From the NCBI RefSeq assembly GCF_015352975.1, contig NZ_JACYIZ010000002.1, forward strand, positions 310,001 through 374,000: a stretch of DNA of 64,000 bases. Direction: 5' to 3'. Origin of the DNA: Aestuariimicrobium ganziense. GTDB taxonomy: Bacteria > Actinomycetota > Actinomycetes > Propionibacteriales > Propionibacteriaceae. A program made the position numbers and the translations under genes. The notes under the pieces were generated by a model. It saw only the letters and a program-made list of their open reading frames with translations. It was not told the origin of the DNA and did no database searches. This document shows, in pieces, positions 1 through 10,816 of this stretch; the first letter of the stretch is position 1, and each line of letters opens with the position of its first letter.

Positions 1-596
1 GCGCCGGTGGTCCCCTGACGCGCCATCGTCGGGTCGGCGGTGGTGGTCATCGCGATCCGGGCTTCCTGCACGTAGTCGAAGATCCGCACGTTGTTGACGT
101 GGTGGAAACGGTCGACGTCCGACCAGCGCGGTCTCACCGGGTGCACGTGGCCTCGTCCGCGCAGGTCGACCTGGGCGAGCGGCGAGAACGCTTCGGCCTC
201 GACCAATTGGGCGTCGAACCACTCCTGCTCGGCGGCGGTCAGGCGTCGGACGCGCTGGTGGGCGAGGTCGAAGGGGCACAGTGTCGTGCGCGCCCTGGCC
301 ACCACGACTCCGGCCTGGCTGAGCTGGTAGGCCAGCCGGAACCTGGACGCGCCCCGTTCGACCACCGACAGCTCGGCGACCACCGGGGCGATGCCGAAGG
401 TGATCGGCGCCCGGTACTCGACCTGGTGGCCGACCACGACCACGCCGGTGTCGAGCATGGTCGATCGTCCACCGGCGAGCAGGAACTCGACGCGTGCCTC
501 CTGCAGGTAGTCAGCGACCAGGGCGTTGTTGACGTGGCCCTGGGCGTCGAGGTCACCCCAGCGGACGTCGATCTCGACGACGTGGGGACCGCTCAC
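1..596 (-). CDS. Double-hotdog acyl-CoA thioesterase (partial, runs off left edge)
   Basis: The protein is a thioesterase of the 4-hydroxybenzoyl-CoA thioesterase-like fold, expected to hydrolyse acyl-CoA in the cytoplasm. Two hotdog units are visible: one near residue 10 with WGDLDAQGHVNN and a second near residue 160 with WSDVDRFHHVNNVRIFDY. Each carries the D-x-HVNN active-site pattern of the family. The GTG start (VSGPHVVEID) lies 24 bases after the stop of the upstream acyl-CoA synthetase, so the two are probably cotranscribed. About 198 residues are present and the C-terminus is outside the window. The family assignment is firm; the substrate is unknown. Confidence 0.85.
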   Translation of the reverse strand, partial: MSGPHVVEIDVRWGDLDAQGHVNNALVADYLQEARVEFLLAGGRSTMLDTGVVVVGHQVEYRAPITFGIAPVVAELSVVERGASRFRLAYQLSQAGVVVARARTTLCPFDLAHQRVRRLTAAEQEWFDAQLVEAEAFSPLAQVDLRGRGHVHPVRPRWSDVDRFHHVNNVRIFDYVQEARIAMTTTADPTMARQGTTG

Positions 597-620
597 AGTT
601 CGCCGCCGGCTGGCCACCGG

Positions 621-2498
621 TCACAGTTCAACGGAGTCCTCGTCGTCGTACAGCCCGGCGATGATGTCGGCGTACCGGTCCTGGACGGCCTTGCGGCGAA
701 TCTTCATGTTGGGGGTGACGCCGCCTTCGTCCACGCTGAGCTCGTGGTCGAGGATCGCGAACTGCTTGACCGTCTCCCAGCGCTCCAGCTGGTGGTTGGC
801 GCGCTCCATGAATCGAGCAATCGAGGCCTTGATCTCAGGCAGCTGGGTCAGCTCGGCGTAGGACAGGTCGCCACGCCCGCGCCGGTCGGCCCAGGTCTGC
901 AGGTGCACCGGGTCGAGGGTGACCAGCGCCGAGATGTACTTCTTGCCGTCGCCGACGCAGACCGCTTGGCTGACGTAGGGGATGTTGGCGGTGATCGCGC
1001 CCTCGACCTTCTGCGGGGCGACGTACTTGCCGCCCGAGGTCTTCATCAGGTCCTTCTTGCGGTCGGTGATCCGCAGGTAGCCCTCGGAGTCGAGCTCGCC
1101 GATGTCGCCGGTGTGGAACCAGCCGTCGACGATCGACTCCTCGGTGGCCTCGGGCATGTTGCGGTAGCCGCGCATCACGATCGGACCGCGGAACAACACC
1201 TCGCCGTCGTCGGCGATCTTCAGTTCCACACCCGGGGTGGCTGGGCCGACGGTGCCGAAGCGCGGGGTCTGCGGGGCGTTGACGCAGGCGATGGCGGCGG
1301 TCTCGGTGAGGCCGTAGCCCTCGACCACGGTGATGCCGGCCGAGTAGAACCAGGCCTGCACCTGCTCGGAGAGCTTGGCCGCGCCGGAGACGAAGAACTG
1401 GATGCGCCCACCCATGCGGGCCTTGAGCTTGCTGAACACCAGCTTGTCGGCGACCTTGTACTGCACGGCCAGCGACTTCGGCAGCGGGCGTCCCTCGAGC
1501 CGGTAGGTGCGCGACCGGCGGCCGACGTGGAAGGCCCAGCGGGCGATCCGGTCGGCGACGGTGCCCTCACGGCTCTTGGTGAGCACGGCGGCCCGGACCT
1601 TCTCGTAGATGCGCGGGGCGCCACACATGAAGTGCGGACGAACCTCGCCCAGGCCCTGGACGATGCGGTCGATGCGACCGTCGACCGCGGTGGTGAACCC
1701 GATCCTCACCCCGACCGAGAGCAGGCACTTGCCGAACACGTGCGACAGCGGCAGCCACAGGTAGTGCACCCAGGTGTGGTCGGGGATCAGGTGCAGGCTC
1801 TCGATGGCCTCGGCCTCGTAGGTCCAGGTGCGGTGGGTCAGCTCGACGCCCTTGGGCAGGCCGGTGGTGCCTGAGGTGTAGATCAGGGTCGACAAGGCGT
1901 CGGGGTCGATGCCGTCGATGGTGCGGTTGACCAGTTCGGGATCGTCGGCGAGCTGCTGGCGTCCGCGCTCGGCGAGTTCGTCCAGGGTGATCACCCGCGA
2001 GTCACCCTCGCGGGTGGCGGCGTCGTCCTCGACCAGGACGATGGTGCGCACCACGTCGTCCAGCGCGTCCTGGCCGGCGATCTTGGCGACCTGGTCGGCG
2101 TTCTCGGCGATCACGATCGTCGAGTCGGAGTCGGACAGGATGTGCACCACGTCGCCGACCTGGGTGTTGGGGTAGATCGTGGTGGTGGCGCCGCCGGCGC
2201 AGGCGATCGCGAGGTCGGCGTAGACCCACTCGATGCGGGTGGTCGAGGCGATGGCGACGCGGCCCTCGGGCTCCAGTCCCAGGCTGAGCAGGCCGGCGGC
2301 GTACTCGTGGACGATCTGCTCGGCGCGACGCCAACTGATCTCTGCCCACTCGTTGGGGCCCTCCGGCTTGCGGTCGGGCACCAGGAAGGCTGCGTGCTCG
2401 GGGGTGGCCTGTACTCGTTCGCGGAGCAAGGTGCCGATGTTCTTCGAGGCCTTCGCCCTGATCTCTTCGCGTACCGCGAGCTCGTTGCCCTGTGCCAC
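621..2498 (-). CDS. Long-chain fatty acid-CoA ligase (FadD15-like)
   Basis: This AMP-forming acyl-CoA synthetase of about 625 residues activates fatty acids to acyl-CoA. The adenylate P-loop motif YTSGTTGLPKG is near residue 195, the GYGLTETAA motif follows in the second half, and GWFHTGDIGELD and the ITDRKKDLMKTSGGK hinge/lysine region are near the C-terminus. Overall order matches mycobacterial FadD15-type enzymes. The GTG start giving VAQGNELAVREEI was preferred because the 24 upstream in-frame residues are proline/arginine-rich and unlike the family. It probably forms an operon with the thioesterase that follows and is divergent from the MarR regulator. Confidence 0.9.
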   Translation of the reverse strand: MAQGNELAVREEIRAKASKNIGTLLRERVQATPEHAAFLVPDRKPEGPNEWAEISWRRAEQIVHEYAAGLLSLGLEPEGRVAIASTTRIEWVYADLAIACAGGATTTIYPNTQVGDVVHILSDSDSTIVIAENADQVAKIAGQDALDDVVRTIVLVEDDAATREGDSRVITLDELAERGRQQLADDPELVNRTIDGIDPDALSTLIYTSGTTGLPKGVELTHRTWTYEAEAIESLHLIPDHTWVHYLWLPLSHVFGKCLLSVGVRIGFTTAVDGRIDRIVQGLGEVRPHFMCGAPRIYEKVRAAVLTKSREGTVADRIARWAFHVGRRSRTYRLEGRPLPKSLAVQYKVADKLVFSKLKARMGGRIQFFVSGAAKLSEQVQAWFYSAGITVVEGYGLTETAAIACVNAPQTPRFGTVGPATPGVELKIADDGEVLFRGPIVMRGYRNMPEATEESIVDGWFHTGDIGELDSEGYLRITDRKKDLMKTSGGKYVAPQKVEGAITANIPYVSQAVCVGDGKKYISALVTLDPVHLQTWADRRGRGDLSYAELTQLPEIKASIARFMERANHQLERWETVKQFAILDHELSVDEGGVTPNMKIRRKAVQDRYADIIAGLYDDEDSVEL

Positions 2499-2673
2499 GT
2501 TGGTTCCGTCCGTCGTTGGGTGGTTCCGACAGAGTCTAGCGAGCGAGCCCGCGCGAGGGAGCAGACGCAATCACCGGCCTGAATTCATTCCGCTGAGCTC
2601 ACAAGACTCCCGGACGCCTTGGCAGCACCCCGGGGGTCGGGTGCGCGGACCCCACTCACCTAGGATGAGGGCC

Positions 2674-3177
2674 ATGGTTGCGCCCTCCGGTCAGCGGTCC
2701 ACGGTGACTGATGCCCCCTCGTTCGCCCCCGACGCCTCGTTGTGGTTGAGCGTCGAGCAGCAGCAGGTCTGGCGTTCCTGGCTGGGTGCGGTCGCCAGGA
2801 TCAACTCCTACCTGGACGCCCAGTTGCGCGACTGCGGCCTCGACCTGGCCGACTACGAGGTGCTGGTGGGCCTCAGCGAGAGCCCGACGCGTGAGGCGCG
2901 GATGTCGGACCTGGCCGACATCGTGCACCAGTCACGCAGCCGGTTGTCCCACACCGTCACGCGCATGGAGAAGGCCGGGTTGGTCACCAGACGGGCCTCC
3001 GACACCGACCGCCGTGGCGTGTACGCCCAGTTGACCGACAAGGGCCAGCGACTGCTCGAGCAGGCAGCACCCGGGCACGTCCAGGCTGTGCGCAAGATCC
3101 TGGTCGACGCTGCCGACCCGGCGGACTTCACCGCGATGGGACGGGTGATGGCCGCGGTGCTCGCGGTGGAAGACTGA
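2674..3177 (+). CDS. MarR-family transcriptional regulator
   Basis: A winged-helix MarR regulator of 167 residues. The helix-turn-helix with MSDLADIVHQSRSRLSHTVTRM is in the middle, followed by the wing with the typical DTDRRGVYAQLTDKG. The ATG at 2674 follows a GATGAGG ribosome-binding sequence. The gene starts divergently from the acyl-CoA synthetase across about 175 bases, and stops 4 bases before the FAD/Fe-S dehydrogenase, so it may control either. The ligand is not predictable from sequence. Confidence 0.92.
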   Translation: MVAPSGQRSTVTDAPSFAPDASLWLSVEQQQVWRSWLGAVARINSYLDAQLRDCGLDLADYEVLVGLSESPTREARMSDLADIVHQSRSRLSHTVTRMEKAGLVTRRASDTDRRGVYAQLTDKGQRLLEQAAPGHVQAVRKILVDAADPADFTAMGRVMAAVLAVED

Positions 3178-3181
3178 ATCG

Positions 3182-6010
3182 GTGCCCACCGCCACTCTGC
3201 CCGAAGCCGCCCTCCCCGAGGCCTTGGCCGGGCATGATTGTGTCGACACCTCGACGCTGGTCAGGGCGCTCTACTCCAGTGACGCCTCGCTCTACCGGGT
3301 GCCACCGTTGGGTGTGGCCTTCCCCCGCAGCGTGGACGAACTCGTCGACGTGGCCAGGGCAGCCTTCGCGGCGGGCATCGCCGTCACCACCCGCGGGGCG
3401 GGCACCTCGTGTGCCGGCAACGCCGTCGGCCCCGGGCTGGTCATCGACGTGTCACGGCACCTGACCAAGGTGCTCGACATCGACGTCGAGGCGCGCACGG
3501 CCACGGTCGAGCCGGGTGTGGTGCAGGCGTCACTACAGCGGGCCACTCGTCCGCACGGTCTGCGCTTCGGGCCCGACCCCTCGACCCACACCCGCTGCAC
3601 CATCGGCGGGATGATCGGCAACAACGCCTGCGGACCCCGGGCGCTGGGCTACGGCCGAAGCTCCGACAACGTGGTCGAACTCGAGGTGTTGACCGGCACC
3701 GGCGAGATCGTCACCGTGCGCAGTGGCGAGCCCTCGTCGTCGAGCAGGGAACGGGGCCCGCTCGGCGGGCTGCACGACCTGGTCAGCGCGAACCTGGGCA
3801 CCATCCGCACCGAGTTCGGAAGGTTCTCTCGCCAGGTGTCGGGCTATTCGATGGAGCACCTGCTGCCCGAGAAGGGCTTCGACGTGGCCCGCTTCATGGC
3901 CGGCACCGAGGGCACGCTGGGGATCATCCTCAAGGCCACGGTGCGGTTGGTGCACGATGCCCCCCACCAGATGATGGTGGCGCTGGGCTACCCGACGATG
4001 GCCGATGCCGCTGATGCCATGCCACGCATGCTGCCGCACCGACCGGTGGCCGCCGAGGGTATGGACCGCCGGATCGTCGACGTCGTGCTGCGGCGTCGCG
4101 GCCCCGGCTCGGTGCCGCTGCTGCCGGCCGGCGACGGCTGGGTGTTCGTCGAGCTGGTCGGCGACGACCCGGACGAGGTGCGCGTCCGCGCCGAGGCTCT
4201 GATCGCCGACGCCGGCGCCCTCGAGGGCTGGGTGGTGGACGACCCGGTGCGGGCGCTGGCGCTGTGGGCGATCCGCGAGGACGGTGCCGGTCTGGCCGGA
4301 GTCAGCCTGGACAACCCCGCCCACCCCGGGTGGGAGGACGCAGCCGTACCACCGGCGGCCCTGGGCGACTACCTGCGCGACTTCGACGCGCTGCTGGCCG
4401 AGTTCGACCTGCAGGGCCTGCCCTATGGCCACTTCGGTGAGGGCTGCGTGCACGTGCGGATCGACTTCCCACTCGACCGCGAGGGCGGCACCGACCACTA
4501 CCGGCGCTTCGTCGAACGGGCAGCCAAGTTGGTCGCCTCGTACGGTGGCTCGATGTCGGGCGAGCACGGCGACGGCCGCGCCCGGTCGGCGCTGCTCCCG
4601 GCGATGTACTCCGCCGAGGCCCTGGCGCTGTTCGGCCAGATCAAGGGGTTGTTCGACCCGGACAACCTGCTCAACCCGGGTGTGCTGGTCGACCCCCGTC
4701 CGGTCGACGCCGACATCCGCGTGGCCGCCACGGTGAATTCGCCGCTTCGCACCAGCGAACCTGAGTTCGTCACCGCGGTGCACCAGTGCACCGGGGTGGG
4801 CAAGTGCCTGGCGGGTGGGGTGATTCCGGGAGCAGTGATGTGCCCGAGCTTCACCGCCACCCGCGACGAGAAGGACTCCACCAGAGGGCGCGCTCGTGCC
4901 CTGCAGGAGATGGTCAACGGGTCACTGATCACCGAGTCGTGGCGCTCGCCGGAGGTGCACGAGGCGCTCGACCTGTGCCTGTCGTGCAAGGGGTGTCGTC
5001 GCGACTGCCCCACCGGCATCGACATGGCCGCCTACAAGGCTCGGGTGCTGCACGAGAGCTACCGGGGACGGCTTCGTCCGCGCAACCACTACGCGCTGGG
5101 CCAGCTGCCGCGCTGGACCAGGTTGGTCACCGCGGTGCCCGGACTGGGTGTTGTCGCCAACACCGCGCTGCGGGTGCCGGGGATCTCACATCTGGCCAAG
5201 TGGGTGGCCGGGGTCGACCAGCGTCGCCCGTTGCCACGCTTCCGCACCCGGGGACGCGCGGTGCGCAGCCACGCCAAGGTGTCGGTGCCGCAGGCCACCG
5301 CAGCGGCAGCCGACTCACCCAAGGTCGTGCTGTGGGTGGACTCGTTCACCGACGGCTTCGAGGGCGGCCAACTCACTGCGTTGGTGGTGCTGCTCGGCCG
5401 CCTCGGTGTCGAGGTCGAGGTGCTGCAGGAGTCGGCCTGCTGTGGGCTTACCTGGATCTCGACCGGCCAGCTGGACGGGGCTCGTCGCCAGCTCAGGAAC
5501 GCCCTCGACGTACTGACCCCGATCGCCGAGAGCGGCGTGCCGATCATCGGCGTGGAGCCCAGTTGCCTGGCGGTGTGGCGTTCCGACGCCGAGGAACTGC
5601 TGGCCGACCCCAGGGTGGCAGTGGTGAAGGATGCCGTAGTCACCCTGGCCGAGTACCTGGCCACGCTCGACTGGACTCCCCCGGACCTGACCGGGCACCG
5701 GATCATCGCCCAGCCGCACTGTCACCACGCCTCAGTGCTGGGCTGGCGGGCCGATGCCGCGCTGCTCACCGCCACCGGTGCGACGGTGACCACCCTGGGC
5801 GGCTGCTGCGGCCTGGCCGGCAACTTCGGCGTCGAGCGGGGTCACCACGACGTGTCGGTGCAGGTGGCCGAGACCGCACTGCTGCCCGAACTGCGCAAGC
5901 ACCCGGACGCGATCGTGCTGGCCGACGGGTTCTCGTGCCGCAAGCAGGTCTCGGACCTGAGTGAACAGCGGGCGATGACCTTGGCAGAGTTGCTGGTCAC
6001 CCACCTGTGA
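3182..6010 (+). CDS. FAD-linked dehydrogenase fused to Fe-S oxidoreductase (D-lactate/2-hydroxyacid type)
   Basis: A 942-residue fusion. The N-terminal half is a PCMH-type FAD-binding oxidase: GAGTSCAGNAVG near residue 80 and GGMIGNNACGPRALGYGRSS near 145, followed by the FAD-oxidase C domain ending SGEHGDGRARS. The C-terminal half is a GlpC/HdrD-like Fe-S module with CLSCKGCRRDCPTG near residue 600 and two CCG-type domains (ACCGLTW and GCCGLAGNFG). Known members oxidise D-lactate or similar 2-hydroxy acids and pass electrons towards quinones. The GTG start lies 4 bases after the MarR stop, so the regulator and enzyme are probably one transcription unit. The exact substrate is uncertain. Confidence 0.9.
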   Translation: MPTATLPEAALPEALAGHDCVDTSTLVRALYSSDASLYRVPPLGVAFPRSVDELVDVARAAFAAGIAVTTRGAGTSCAGNAVGPGLVIDVSRHLTKVLDIDVEARTATVEPGVVQASLQRATRPHGLRFGPDPSTHTRCTIGGMIGNNACGPRALGYGRSSDNVVELEVLTGTGEIVTVRSGEPSSSSRERGPLGGLHDLVSANLGTIRTEFGRFSRQVSGYSMEHLLPEKGFDVARFMAGTEGTLGIILKATVRLVHDAPHQMMVALGYPTMADAADAMPRMLPHRPVAAEGMDRRIVDVVLRRRGPGSVPLLPAGDGWVFVELVGDDPDEVRVRAEALIADAGALEGWVVDDPVRALALWAIREDGAGLAGVSLDNPAHPGWEDAAVPPAALGDYLRDFDALLAEFDLQGLPYGHFGEGCVHVRIDFPLDREGGTDHYRRFVERAAKLVASYGGSMSGEHGDGRARSALLPAMYSAEALALFGQIKGLFDPDNLLNPGVLVDPRPVDADIRVAATVNSPLRTSEPEFVTAVHQCTGVGKCLAGGVIPGAVMCPSFTATRDEKDSTRGRARALQEMVNGSLITESWRSPEVHEALDLCLSCKGCRRDCPTGIDMAAYKARVLHESYRGRLRPRNHYALGQLPRWTRLVTAVPGLGVVANTALRVPGISHLAKWVAGVDQRRPLPRFRTRGRAVRSHAKVSVPQATAAAADSPKVVLWVDSFTDGFEGGQLTALVVLLGRLGVEVEVLQESACCGLTWISTGQLDGARRQLRNALDVLTPIAESGVPIIGVEPSCLAVWRSDAEELLADPRVAVVKDAVVTLAEYLATLDWTPPDLTGHRIIAQPHCHHASVLGWRADAALLTATGATVTTLGGCCGLAGNFGVERGHHDVSVQVAETALLPELRKHPDAIVLADGFSCRKQVSDLSEQRAMTLAELLVTHL

Positions 6011-6038
6011 GTGGGCGCTTGTCTCGCAGGCGCTGGGG

Positions 6039-6349
6039 TCAGCCCTCGAGCACCTCTGTGAGCCAGGCCAACGACGTCGTCCGTACCAGTTGTGACCCGG
6101 CGTACCCGTTGATCAGGCCGCCGTCGATCATGTGACCGGCGAACGGCACCTCGACCACCGTGATCTGGGCGCCGACCTCGCGGGCCCTGGCCTGCAGCGT
6201 GGTCACCCCGTCGGCCGGAGCGAAGGTGTCCTGGTCACCGACGAAGACCAGGGTGGGTGGGGCCTGCGCGTCGACCTGTTCGGCAGGCGACAGGGCCTGG
6301 AGTTCCAAGGTGCGCTGGTCGGGGGCACCACCGAGCAACCGCGAGGCGG
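6039..6349 (-). pseudogene. Alpha/beta-hydrolase C-terminal remnant
   Basis: The frame encodes the tail of a BD-FAE/carboxylesterase-type alpha/beta hydrolase. A helix with SRLLGGAPDQ is followed by TLVFVGDQDTFAPADG, which carries the acid residue, and VPFAGHMIDG, which carries the catalytic histidine. The nucleophile-serine half (GxSxG) is missing. Immediately upstream the DNA switches to another frame that encodes NamZ, so this is half of a gene brought in by a deletion or recombination. Confidence 0.75.
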
Positions 6350-6717
6350 TAGATCGTCCAGATGTAGGTGTGGAAGCGCACCCCGGCATCGGGCAGGTCG
6401 ATCACGACCAGATCGACCTCGTGCGCCGCGAGTGCGTCCGCGAGGGCGGCAGGATCGAGCCCGTAGGTGTCGACCATGGGCACCCCAGTACGGGGGTCTC
6501 GGCTGTCCGCCTCGGCGAAGCCGGCCTGGGCGCTGCCACGGAAGCCGTGCTCGGGTCCGAGCAGGGCCACCAGGTGCACACCGGCGGCCACCATCGCGTC
6601 GACCCCGTGGGTCAGGTCACCCGAGAGCACTCCGCCGGGGTGCGAACACAGCGCAACCCGGGCTCCTCGCAGCAGGCCGAAACCCTCGGCGGCGCAGCGG
6701 TCGAGCCCGGTGAGCAC
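6345..6717 (-). pseudogene. NamZ/DUF1343 exo-N-acetylmuramidase N-terminal fragment
   Basis: From GTG 6717, two bases after the EttA stop, about 122 residues read as the start of a NamZ (DUF1343) protein: VLTGLDRCAAEG, ALLGPEHGFRGSAQAGF, VPMVDTYGL and IDLPDAGVRFHTYIWTIY. Intact family members are about 400 residues and cleave terminal N-acetylmuramic acid during peptidoglycan recycling. Homology stops at TIY near 6349, where sequence in a different frame encodes an alpha/beta hydrolase. The open frame continues to 6235 but is not NamZ-like. It is probably non-functional. Confidence 0.75.
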
Positions 6718-6718
6718 G

Positions 6719-8401
<1,683 letters not shown>

Positions 8402-8563
8402 GGGCAGGCTGACTTCCTTCGCGGGGCGCTGTGGGTCCGGACGGTTGGGCCGGCAGGGCCGGCGGGTGGGCCCGGGCGGCGCGCGGGAACCACTCGCCGG
8501 CCAATCAGGCCAGCGTCCAGTATGCCAGTCCGGCACCGCAGGTGCGAAGCCGTTGACTGCCGC

Positions 8564-9061
8564 TCAGACCGCGACGGGCTCGGCGAGCACCTCTCCAGTG
8601 ACCGGGTCGTAGCGCTCGTCGCCGAGGTCGGTGGGAATGTCGTCGGTCGCGGCACCGTCGCTCTGACCATGGTCGACGATCGGACCGTCGTGCACCGTGT
8701 TCGGGTTGACCCGCTCGGGCTTGCTGAACACCGTGGTCCCGCGGGAGAGGTCATGGCCGATCGCGGTCGCCTCAACCACCAGCCGGTCCTGCTTGTTCTG
8801 GTCCTGGTCGGTCCAGGTGTGGGTGCGCAGCTTGCCCATCACCACCACCGGATCGCCCTTGTGGATGCTGGCGGCGACGTGTTCGGCGAGTCGGTTGGTG
8901 GCTCGCACCGAGATCCAGGTGGTCTCACCGTCGACCCAGGTGTCGCCTCGACGGAAGCGTGGGGTGCTGGCCATCCGGAAGCGGGAGATCTGCCAACCCT
9001 CGCCGGTGAAGGTCTCCACCTCGGTGCCGACGTGGCCGGTCAGGGTGATCGTTGCGTCCAT
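8564..9061 (-). CDS. ssb: Single-stranded DNA-binding protein
   Basis: A 165-residue OB-fold protein: MDATITLTGHVGTEVE, RFRMASTPRFRRGD, WISVRATNRLAEHVA and a DPVVVMGKLRTHTW strand. The start has AGAGGGACGAGC before ATG. The C-terminus (GEVLAEPVAV) lacks the acidic DDDIPF tip of canonical SSB that recruits partners, so this is probably an accessory SSB. It lies upstream of ettA on the same strand with a 160-base gap, so cotranscription is possible but not shown. Confidence 0.85.
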   Translation of the reverse strand: MDATITLTGHVGTEVETFTGEGWQISRFRMASTPRFRRGDTWVDGETTWISVRATNRLAEHVAASIHKGDPVVVMGKLRTHTWTDQDQNKQDRLVVEATAIGHDLSRGTTVFSKPERVNPNTVHDGPIVDHGQSDGAATDDIPTDLGDERYDPVTGEVLAEPVAV

Positions 9062-9211
9062 GCTCGTCCCTCTCTGTGGGTGGCCCGTGCCGGGCCATCG
9101 GTCGTCCTCACTGTGGGGACGCACCACCCTCAGGACGTCAGCGAGTTGGTCACCTGTGGACAACGCTTCGAGCGACCAGGGACCTGTGGACGAGGAGCAG
9201 GGCCTCGACGA

Positions 9212-10816
9212 TCAGGCGGCGCGCTCGATCGCCTCGACGGCCCCCCGGAACCGGCTCAGTTCCTGTTCGACCGGTTCGACCACCAGCCGGTCACCCACTT
9301 CGGCCACCGAGCGGTGCAGCACCGACTCGGCCCGGCGGGCCTTGCCACGTGCGGCGACCTCGACGAAGACCCGGCTGACCGCAGCCAGCAGCAGTCCGGC
9401 GACGACACCGCCGATCACGGCCCAGGTCTGGTACGGAACGCCGCGCCAGCGATAGACCGGGAGCGCGGGCAGCTGGAAGTAGGCCAGCGCGACATCGACC
9501 CCCAGCCAAAGCAGACCCAGCACCACCGCGGTGATCAGGATCCACTGCAGCACCTGGAAGATCTTCCACCAGCCCAGTCCACGGTCCATGGCCAGGTCGG
9601 TGGTGGAGACCGCGCGGTCGAGTTCGTCGGGCAGCACGGACTCGTTGCGGCGTGACGCGGCCCGCACGGCATCGGCCCAGCCGGCCGGCAGGTTCTGTGA
9701 CGCCTCGTCGGCCAACGTGCGCACCGCGGAGTCGACTCGGGCCCTGGGCACACCCTGCCCGCTGGGCAGGGCCGAGCGCTGCACGCGTGAGGGTTCCAGC
9801 GCCTTGCGCCCCTTGCCCACCGGCAGCGCCGACAGGTGCAGGCGGCGCAGCGGGTCGGGGCGCAGTGAGGCGATCCACGACAGCGCCGGCCACCCGGTGG
9901 CCAGGGTGCCGCGGCGCCGGGTCGCCCCGAGCACGGCCTCGACGACCACCTCGGTGCTAGCTGCCCGGGCCAGGGCCGAGGTGAGCTGGCGCCGGCTCGC
10001 GGCCGACACCTCTCCCCCACTGCCGGCCACGGCGTCGCGCATCTGGGCGGCCAGGGTGGTGACGTCGGCACCGAGCCGTTCGGCCGCGGTGGTCTTGGAC
10101 TTCACCCGCTCGAGCAACTGCTTGCGCAACTCGACCACGCCCTGGCCGGTCATCGCCGACACGGCCACGATGCTGGTCTTCGACAGGCCCTCAGCATCGA
10201 GCAGGCGACGCAGGTCGGCGACGCAGGCCTTGACCTGTTCGGGGGTGAGCCGGTCGATCTGGTTGAGCACGACCATGGTCACCTCGGCATGGTCGGCCAA
10301 CGGCCTGAGGTAGCGGTCGTGCAGGGCGGCGTCGGCGTACTTCTGGGGGTCGACCACCCAGATCAGCAGGTCAACCAGTTGCACCAGGCGGTCGACCTCC
10401 ATCCGGTGCGACGCCTCGGTCGAGTCGTGGTCGGGCAGGTCGAGCAGCACCAGTCCCTGCTGGGCGCTCGAGGTGGCCTCAACGACGTGCCGGCGCGGCA
10501 CCTCGAGCCAGTCGAGCAGTTCTGACGGCGCCTCACCCCAGGCCGCCGCCATGGCTCGCGAGGTGGTGGGACGACGGATGCCCGGCTCAGCCAGTTCGGT
10601 GCCTGACAACGCGTTGAAAAGCGAGGACTTGCCCGAGCCGGTCGACCCGGCCAGGGCGACGACGGTGTGGTCGCCGGAGAAGGCCAGTCGCTGGTCGACC
10701 CGCCCGACCACGGTCGAGACCCGGTCGACCAGGTCGTCGTCCAGTCGGCCACGCGACAGCTCGGCGGCCTCTCCGAGCGCGGCGACCCGCTCGGGCAAGG
10801 GGCGTCGGCGTGCCAT
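9212..10816 (-). CDS. YfjP-like membrane-associated P-loop GTPase
   Basis: A TrmE/Era-type GTPase of 534 residues. G1 is LAGSTGSGKSSLFN near residue 55, G3 is LDLPDHD and G4 is VVLNQID. The C-terminal third has two hydrophobic segments (LITAVVLGLLWLGVDVALAY and VIGGVVAGLLLAAVSRVF), so it should be anchored at the inner face of the membrane. Its ATG overlaps the stop of the upstream dynamin-like GTPase by one base (TGATG), so the two are translationally coupled. Such GTPase pairs recur in Actinobacteria; the function is unknown. Confidence 0.85.
   Translation of the reverse strand: MARRRPLPERVAALGEAAELSRGRLDDDLVDRVSTVVGRVDQRLAFSGDHTVVALAGSTGSGKSSLFNALSGTELAEPGIRRPTTSRAMAAAWGEAPSELLDWLEVPRRHVVEATSSAQQGLVLLDLPDHDSTEASHRMEVDRLVQLVDLLIWVVDPQKYADAALHDRYLRPLADHAEVTMVVLNQIDRLTPEQVKACVADLRRLLDAEGLSKTSIVAVSAMTGQGVVELRKQLLERVKSKTTAAERLGADVTTLAAQMRDAVAGSGGEVSAASRRQLTSALARAASTEVVVEAVLGATRRRGTLATGWPALSWIASLRPDPLRRLHLSALPVGKGRKALEPSRVQRSALPSGQGVPRARVDSAVRTLADEASQNLPAGWADAVRAASRRNESVLPDELDRAVSTTDLAMDRGLGWWKIFQVLQWILITAVVLGLLWLGVDVALAYFQLPALPVYRWRGVPYQTWAVIGGVVAGLLLAAVSRVFVEVAARGKARRAESVLHRSVAEVGDRLVVEPVEQELSRFRGAVEAIERAA

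Noticed and set aside
99..1874. Long + strand open frame opposite the acyl-CoA synthetase
   Set aside because: It is a shadow of the real minus-strand genes; its sequence is Asp/Val/Gly/His-rich with no domain.
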